Source of the DNA: Ichthyophonus hoferi
Taxonomy: Eukaryota; Opisthokonta; Ichthyosporea; Ichthyophonida; Ichthyophonidae
Reading direction: 5' to 3'
Length of the DNA stretch: 59,333 nt
NCBI GenBank assembly: GCA_002751075.1
Contig: NAOQ01000057.1
Coordinates: 8,966-68,298, forward strand
The notes beneath the pieces were generated by a model. It was not told where the DNA came from. It searched no databases and worked only from the letters and a program-made list of their open reading frames with translations. The position numbers and the translations under genes were made by a program. Shown in pieces: positions 53,229 to 59,333 of this stretch (position 1 is its first letter; each line of letters starts with the position of its first letter).

Positions 53229-54162
53229 ACAAGAAATCAAACGATCCTTTAACCAAATCACTGATATTTGTCAACGCTTATAGGATGGTAGGGAATGTCT
53301 ACACCCACCCAGCGCAATCTCAAGATTAAATGGTACATGGAAGTTACTGATAGGAATCTTATTTTCTACTAGGAGTGATAGATTGACATGACTTGACATC
53401 TAATTACTCTAGCTGAATTGTGTTTTGAAACAATAGGAGGTATTATTGTGATAACCCGCTTACTAAACAAATACGGGTGGGGTTTTCGTTCCCCACCTTT
53501 TTGTTTTGGAAACCGAAGTATAGGCCCGTATATTAACCCATGGCAAGGTCGTTGGATTTAATGAATTAAGATAATGGTAACAATCATACTGTACCAAATA
53601 CAACCATAATATTATCCATCTAATTATCGGGTTAATTTAAGTTGTCAATATAGGTAAGTCATCAGTAACATGCAAACCTTACAATAAATATCTGCTTCAA
53701 TATAACTACTATGATATAATAAATTTCCCTGCCTCACAGGAGACCTCAACAGCACTAGGCTACCAGTATATCCTTATTTATTTTTCCTGACTATTTAATA
53801 TCTTCATAGTTTAAGATAGTATCCAACAGGGCAACCTCCTAGGGTATCATTAGATGGTAGATGATCATGTCAGGTGTTTAGCTCCTGCATTGTTATTCAC
53901 TAATATTCCATACTATCCCTTGTTAATCACTGTTTCTATGCTCTTTATTTGTCACCCTTCCTCGTGCTACAATATCACCTACCAGAGCCTTAAATGCTAT
54001 AGAAGCGAGGTGTAGCTGTTGTGCTCAGGTGTTTGTATTCCTAACTGCAGTAGAAGTCTAGATCACTGATATTGTTATCAGGCCAGCAATAAAATATCTT
54101 ATCTCTTATTGGCCTAATTTATCATCTCCATTAAACATTAAAAGTTAGTGTAATCTAATTAA

Positions 54163-54240
54163 TGACTGGTGATCTAATGATCTAATGATTTAGTGATCTA
54201 CCGATATAGTGATCTGGTGATCTAGTGATATAATGATTAG
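54163..54240. repeat. Short degenerate repeat of tgatcta(a/g)
   Basis: The motif tgatctaatgatctaatga and variants with ggtgatcta, agtgatat recur about eight times at 8-10 base spacing. Imperfect simple repeat without coding potential. Confidence 0.6.
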
Positions 54241-54779
54241 GCCCTAATGCACATTCAACAGAGCCAGGATTTAACAAATGTTAAACAGAAAACTCAAGTG
54301 TGACATTGGCAAGAAAAATAACCCATACAAAGGGGCTGGTCCCCTAACCTCCATTATGCTTCCTACCCATGGAGCCACGATTTTGGTCGAGTCAGAGCCC
54401 TGGATTCACTGACGTAAGCTAAAGATAGTAGTGCTGTATCAAAGAATATCAGTCTTCAGCTGTAGTAGTATATTACGATATAATCATACTTGTCATTTTT
54501 GTCCTTTTCTGCATATGGATATTTCAACTGGATTGTGCATGTGACTTTAATTAGCAACACATGCAATAATACCAATCTAAAGTGGGTAGGAAACTAATCC
54601 GACTTAATGTATATGATGGTAACTGTACGTATTGAAGTTATTCTCAAGAAATTGTATGATTACTAGAACAAAGAGGACCTCAATCAAGAGTCTGAGATCT
54701 CGGTACTAGAGGTGCTACATAATAATTAAAGCATGTATAAAGAGGCAAAGAACATCAGCGAGCTAATATTTATATGTAA

Positions 54780-54944
54780 CTTAATTATATGTAACTTAAT
54801 TATAGGTAACCTAATTATATGTAACTTAATTCTATGTAACTTAATTATATGTAACTTAATTCTATGTAACCTAATTATATGTAACTTAATTATATGTAAC
54901 CTAATTATATGTAACTTAATTATATGTAACCTAATTATATGTAA
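54780..54944. repeat. 15-base minisatellite, eleven units
   Basis: Eleven head-to-tail copies of c(t/c)taattatatgtaa. The second base of the unit is T or C. In the last six units T and C types alternate, giving a 30-base higher-order dimer. Because 15 is divisible by three, one frame stays open and reads as a repeated NLIIC pentapeptide, but there is no gene context. Confidence 0.95.
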
Positions 54945-55648
54945 CCGACTTTCATATCATTGTTAGCTCTTTTGTAAGGTTCCTACACTGGACAGACACC
55001 AGGCCAATCCCAAAAAACAAATCACTTTTCATTGAAGTATTCTATTTCCCCTCACTACAGCATACCAGGTAGCCTCAGATATTTATTAGTAGTCCATCTA
55101 AAGCTGTGGTGGCTGCCATTGGGGTGGGCCCTCTACGCGAATTAGAGCATTGACAATTATGCAGTGCAACTAGCACAGACATACCAGGGGGATGGGATAA
55201 AGGGTATATCTCTTATAGTACATAGGGCGTGGTCAAGATATATACAATAAAGTTTACAAGTCAAAATAGTGTAGGGCCATCACTAGGTAATGTCCCACTG
55301 GCGAATCCATTTATATGATCTGTAGCAAATTAGAATTAGCCAGTGCTCACTTAAAATATTTATCCCAACCATATTGTCCTGTTCGATTAAATTCTATACA
55401 TTCCCAGTCATATCTAAACTTACATAGAAGATCAAGCAGTAAATAATTGGCAATGATATCAAACTAATCAAAGAAAACTATCAGGCCACTAAGCACACAT
55501 ACCATGTTGTTTGTTTATCCTCCCCTCTATATCATGTGCTCAAAATATTCTTTCAGGAGTACAAAGATGCATATATATATATATATATATATATATTAGT
55601 GATACAGATGTGCAGGAGTGTGTGGAAGTTACTAACCAAAAGGTATTC

Positions 55649-58600
55649 CTATGGTGATGCTTCACCTGACAGCTCATTAGCTTCTAGTAAACCCTGTTCT
55701 AACAATCGTTGTTTTTCTAGGGCCTTTTCCTTATTTTCCTCGTCTTTCTTCTTCAAAGCCCTATTATATAACACGTGTTACCATACTATAATAGGCATAT
55801 GCTCCCCTAACCAATCCAAAAATATATTTCAAACATATCCACCAGCCGTGAAAGGTAACTCAGCATTAAGCCGGGATGTTCACGCCAAGGCAGTTCTCTC
55901 CATACCTCTTCCTTACAGAACAAGAAATAAATCAATGACCTTTAACAGATCTCCACAATAACAATGAAACAAATAATAGTATGTGAGTCGCGTGAACCAT
56001 TTAGGAGGGCAGTTGACCACATTTAATAAGGGGAAAAAATGGTTTTAGAAGGTATAGCTATACTCTATAAATGAAAAAGAGAATGACAGAAATGGATTGC
56101 ACGTAAAGCAGACTTCACGCTGGCATACATAAAAGAAAATATACAAAGAGATAAATACGACAACTCAATTTCACAGAATATATATACATCAAGGGATAAT
56201 TAGAAGTACGTCTTTATAAATATATATACAAATAGTACAATCACACAGCTTGCAGCCACTCCACCCACATACTCTTTAACAGCCTCGTCAATAACACTGA
56301 TCCACTTCTCCTTCTCGGCCTGTGAGTATGCTACATAGATCGGAATATTAACAAACAAATCGACGTGTTGGTATGTGTAGATCCAGGTTTGTAAGCATTC
56401 TTACATGTATGACTATCTAGACGGATAAAAGCTTTAAATAACTATGAGACATGTCTGCACCAATGAATAAACGAGTATAACATGGTTGTAAATATATCAC
56501 ACTTCCAGAGTAACGGTTACTCACCTAAGAATTGCTGCATACTAGTGGTGTCATTGTTGATAACGTAGAAGGCCTTGTGCTCAGAGACTGGTAGAAAGGT
56601 AGCCTGTTACTACACTCGCTTCCAGGCCATTCCCTCCCAATACCCTCATCCTTAAACAGTGTCACCCACATCATCCTTCTTTTCTTTCTCTATCAAATTC
56701 TAATGCTTTTCGCAGTAATTATCCCGTTCTGAAACAAACCTAGGTACATAGGCATTACATCTACAGACCATGGGCTAACTTTATAAACCAATACCCTCTT
56801 AGCCAACCCCCTTAACCTGTATGTTGCCTCCTTTACGCTACCACTACAGCTACAGCATTAAGCACAAGACTAGTCAGAAATCACTTACTACTGGATGTTT
56901 CATCGCGAACAATGACTTGGGTGAGCTGGATTGGCTGTCAGAATAGCTTATGTCAGAAATAGAAGCAGAAGGGACAATCAAAAAAGGAAAGGGTTAAACG
57001 TAGTATTAAACATAATATTGAACATAGTATTAAACATAGTATAAGGAGGGGCGATGCCCGCCCATCTAACCACGACACACCCCATCAGGCCCGGACCATC
57101 ACCCCACAGGACCTACCTGCATGTACAGCTGCAGACGGTCCCCCTTGGGGCAGGTGAGCAGGAGAATGTCAGTAAGTAAGATGGCGTGCACCTTTGACCC
57201 TTCCAGTGTTTTCCTGATCTCTACCCAATCACAACTCCATCTGGTTAGTCTGACTCTGCTAATATTCTCAGCAAGAGCTTAACACACTGCAAAATATGAC
57301 ATCAGAGTGACATCAGAATATGATGCTACAATAAACTACACAACATAACATGGCCTCTCTCTTATAGGCATTCACTATGCCAAAGGTTATATAAGAAGGT
57401 TCAAGCAGGGGGGGGGGAATGTGCTTACTGTTCTCAGGGTCGTTATCAGGCCGGTCTACCTGTTTGATCTGGGTTACCTTCAGAGGCCCCTCGTAGAGAA
57501 TGCTTCTCACCTTATCACTTACATCCACACACTATTAGGGAGGCAGCCCACCCCCTGCCGGTCAGTACACTGTATATACAGCCCTTTTACACTACAACCA
57601 TGCATGGCCTGATGCCCAATCCCTTATGTTCCATACTAGTTAAATACATCTCCTTTTCTTGGCTACGCAATTCTCAGCTCTCTCTCTTTCTAAGCCAGTT
57701 ATACTACAACCCAACCACTAGCCTAGGCAGAGGCAACTATTAATCCATAGTAGAGAAGGATGTGAGATAAAATAAAATAAAAATATTATCAAGGAGAAAC
57801 CATACCATAGGATAGTATCACATGATTGCAATGACACTTACCCAACCATCACGCATCTCTAGGCGCTTTTGCAGTTTACGTAAGGCATAGGCATTCTTGA
57901 TGGCACCCATCCGGGCATTGATTGTTCCTAGGATACTTTTAATCTTACGAAGCACCTCTTTTAGTGGCTCCTTGTCAGGGTGGCCATCTGGCGTCTTCTT
58001 AAGAATATCCTGTAGAGTGGAGAGGGAGAGGGAAGAAATATGTATGGAGAAAATGGGATTAGTGCATACAGGGTTATTAAACGGACAGAAAAATTCCAGC
58101 CCAGTATCATACATATATATCTACTTATAGTAGTATATTTTTACATCTACAGTGTCCACAGCTTGCAAGATTTCCCCTAGACAGCCTGTTCCATTATAGC
58201 TGTGCTAGAACACCCTAGTGTACGTGCGACATTTATGCAATGAGGTAGGAGAGAATAGAGGGCTCATACCTCAAGGAGGAGAGGATAACGAGTGAACCTT
58301 TGCATGGGAAGAACCAAGAAGCTCTCAATCTTCTGACGATTACAGCGTGGGTTGGTCTCACCATCCTGTGTAGTATAGGAGGTAAAAGGAGGTAGACAAA
58401 GGGAGAAAGACGGAAGGGATAGACAGTGAGCATACTAACCATGCCTGCCACAGCTCTAGCCATGTGGCTTTCTCTACATCAATCTTCCACTCATCGCCTA
58501 CGCTCCCTCTCTTCCTTGGAACATACACACCTGCATCTAGTCCTCTATGCCTTTCTTATTTTACTTATTCTATAGCCCTTATTATATCTTGTGACCCGGC

Positions 58601-59333
58601 AATGTTTCGACATATATCCTCTTACGGGAAGAGGTTATAGATAAGGAAAAGTGGGAAAGAAGAAAGTAAAGATAGCAAGGGAACAAGAGGGAGGGAGAGA
58701 CAGACCTGAACCATCTTAAGGAAGGAGTAGTGCTTTTTCTCCTCCTTGATAATGTCCTCGGCCAGAGTCGCGTTGGGGCAGAAGATAGCATATACCTTGA
58801 AGGTGTCAAACTATGCGTGGTAGAGTACAATCAGTATAGGGTCATTACTGCCTCCTTCCTACCTCTACATGGCCCACCATCCTCACTGAAAACCTACTAT
58901 TCTGGCTCTATATAAAAACTAAGCCTTGGCCTCACCTCATCAAACAGGTCGCTAATGTTCTCTACTATAGGGTCCTCCAGTTGTCGCTCTGTCAGCTTGT
59001 TTAGAAATCGCAGACTGATTGGATGTGAGAGGGTGAGAAGGTAGAAGAGAGAGTGGGAAAATGGCGGTATATAGGTATAATACTATTGTTAGATAGCAAT
59101 CCAAAGAGAAGGAGGAGGAGACAAAGAGAACCAGAGCGGCGTGATAATGGGCATCATACTGTCACCCATATAACCCATATATCTCTCTGTCCAACAGTAC
59201 CTAATACCACCGCCTCTCATTGTATGCCCCATGCCACTCCCTCCATTGTTATCTCGCCCATCTATCAAGTTCACTCATTAAGAAATAAGATTATTGCAAT
59301 TAATATACTAGCATTTAACCTAAATAGGCACGT
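55649..59333 (-). CDS. Rho guanine-nucleotide exchange factor (DH-PH), 5' partial
   Basis: DH domains load Rho GTPases with GTP and the following PH domain aids membrane binding and exchange. Exons, toward lower coordinates: about 58939-59020 (LRFLNKLTERQLEDPIVEN), 58707-58812 (FKVYAIFCPNATLAEDIIK), 58270-58370 (SFLVLPMQRFTRYPLLLE, the CR3 signature of DH domains), 57840-58010 (DILKKTPDGHPD), then PH strands at about 57426-57510 (VRSILYEGPLKVTQIKQ), 57118-57225 (KVHAILLTDILLLTCPKGD), 56888-56932, 56523-56590 (HKAFYVINNDTTSMQQFL) and the PH C-terminal helix at about 56255-56315 (AEKEKWISVIDEAVKEY). The last exon (about 55649-55760) is a charged coiled-coil tail ending ELSGEASP. DH CR1 and the N terminus lie beyond the window. 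Exons between 55760 and 56250 are uncertain; the gene may instead end near 56200. GEF subfamily not assigned. Confidence 0.83.

Larger units (their letters stand above)
52525..55640. other. Intergenic region between NUP43 and the Rho-GEF
   Basis: AT-rich, about 3.1 kb. It should hold the NUP43 promoter and the Rho-GEF 3' UTR. It contains an AT microsatellite (53203-53228), short gatcta-type repeats (54163-54240), a 15-base minisatellite (54780-54944) and another AT run (55571-55596). No gene recognised. Confidence 0.45.

Noticed and set aside
54733-54966. Open frame encoding a repeated NLIIC pentapeptide
   Set aside because: It is the translation of a 15-base minisatellite. No promoter, splice or codon signal supports a gene.
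56199-56270. Hydrophobic end (about 14 residues) after the PH helix of the Rho-GEF, suggesting a tail anchor
   Set aside because: A GTGGGT donor lies just before it, and a good coiled-coil terminal exon exists further on at 55649-55760, so the hydrophobic stretch is more likely intron.

Overview
The window looks like nuclear DNA of an invertebrate animal. Genes are split by mostly short GT-AG introns, are packed on both strands, and match animal families: a carnitine palmitoyltransferase 1 with its N-terminal membrane anchor, NUP43, a TMEM143-like protein, a TBC Rab-GAP and a DH-PH Rho-GEF. A sponge or similar early-branching animal with a compact genome would fit, but that is inference. I see no bacterial operon, CRISPR array or convincing tRNA or rRNA gene.

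Layout. 1-17.9 kb is very AT-rich and gene-poor. It holds an old, broken Ty1/copia LTR retrotransposon on the minus strand (about 517-6547) and a related copia LTR fragment at about 15.8-17.2 kb. From 17.9 to 38.0 kb a GC-richer, gene-dense island follows: CPT1 (+, 18 exons in 6 kb), a TBC-domain Rab-GAP (-) that converges on it, and one or two TMEM143-like genes (-). 38.0-42.5 kb is AT-rich again, with a probable Ty3/gypsy fossil scrap. Two low-intron genes follow on the plus strand: a small Ser/Thr kinase with one intron and an intronless short-chain dehydrogenase. From 47.6 kb to the end are NUP43 (-) and a DH-PH Rho-GEF (-) whose 5' end runs off the window.

The genes do not form one pathway. 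CPT1 (and perhaps the mitochondrial TMEM143-like protein) act at mitochondria, NUP43 is a nuclear-pore scaffold protein, and the TBC and DH-PH proteins regulate small GTPases. The best-supported result is the complete CPT1 model. All 18 exons join in phase into about 781 residues. Glu3 and His5, which govern malonyl-CoA control in mammals, are present, as are the catalytic His and the TET and STS motifs. Exon models on the minus strand were read by eye by reverse complementing. Their edges are approximate unless stated, and small exons may be missing.
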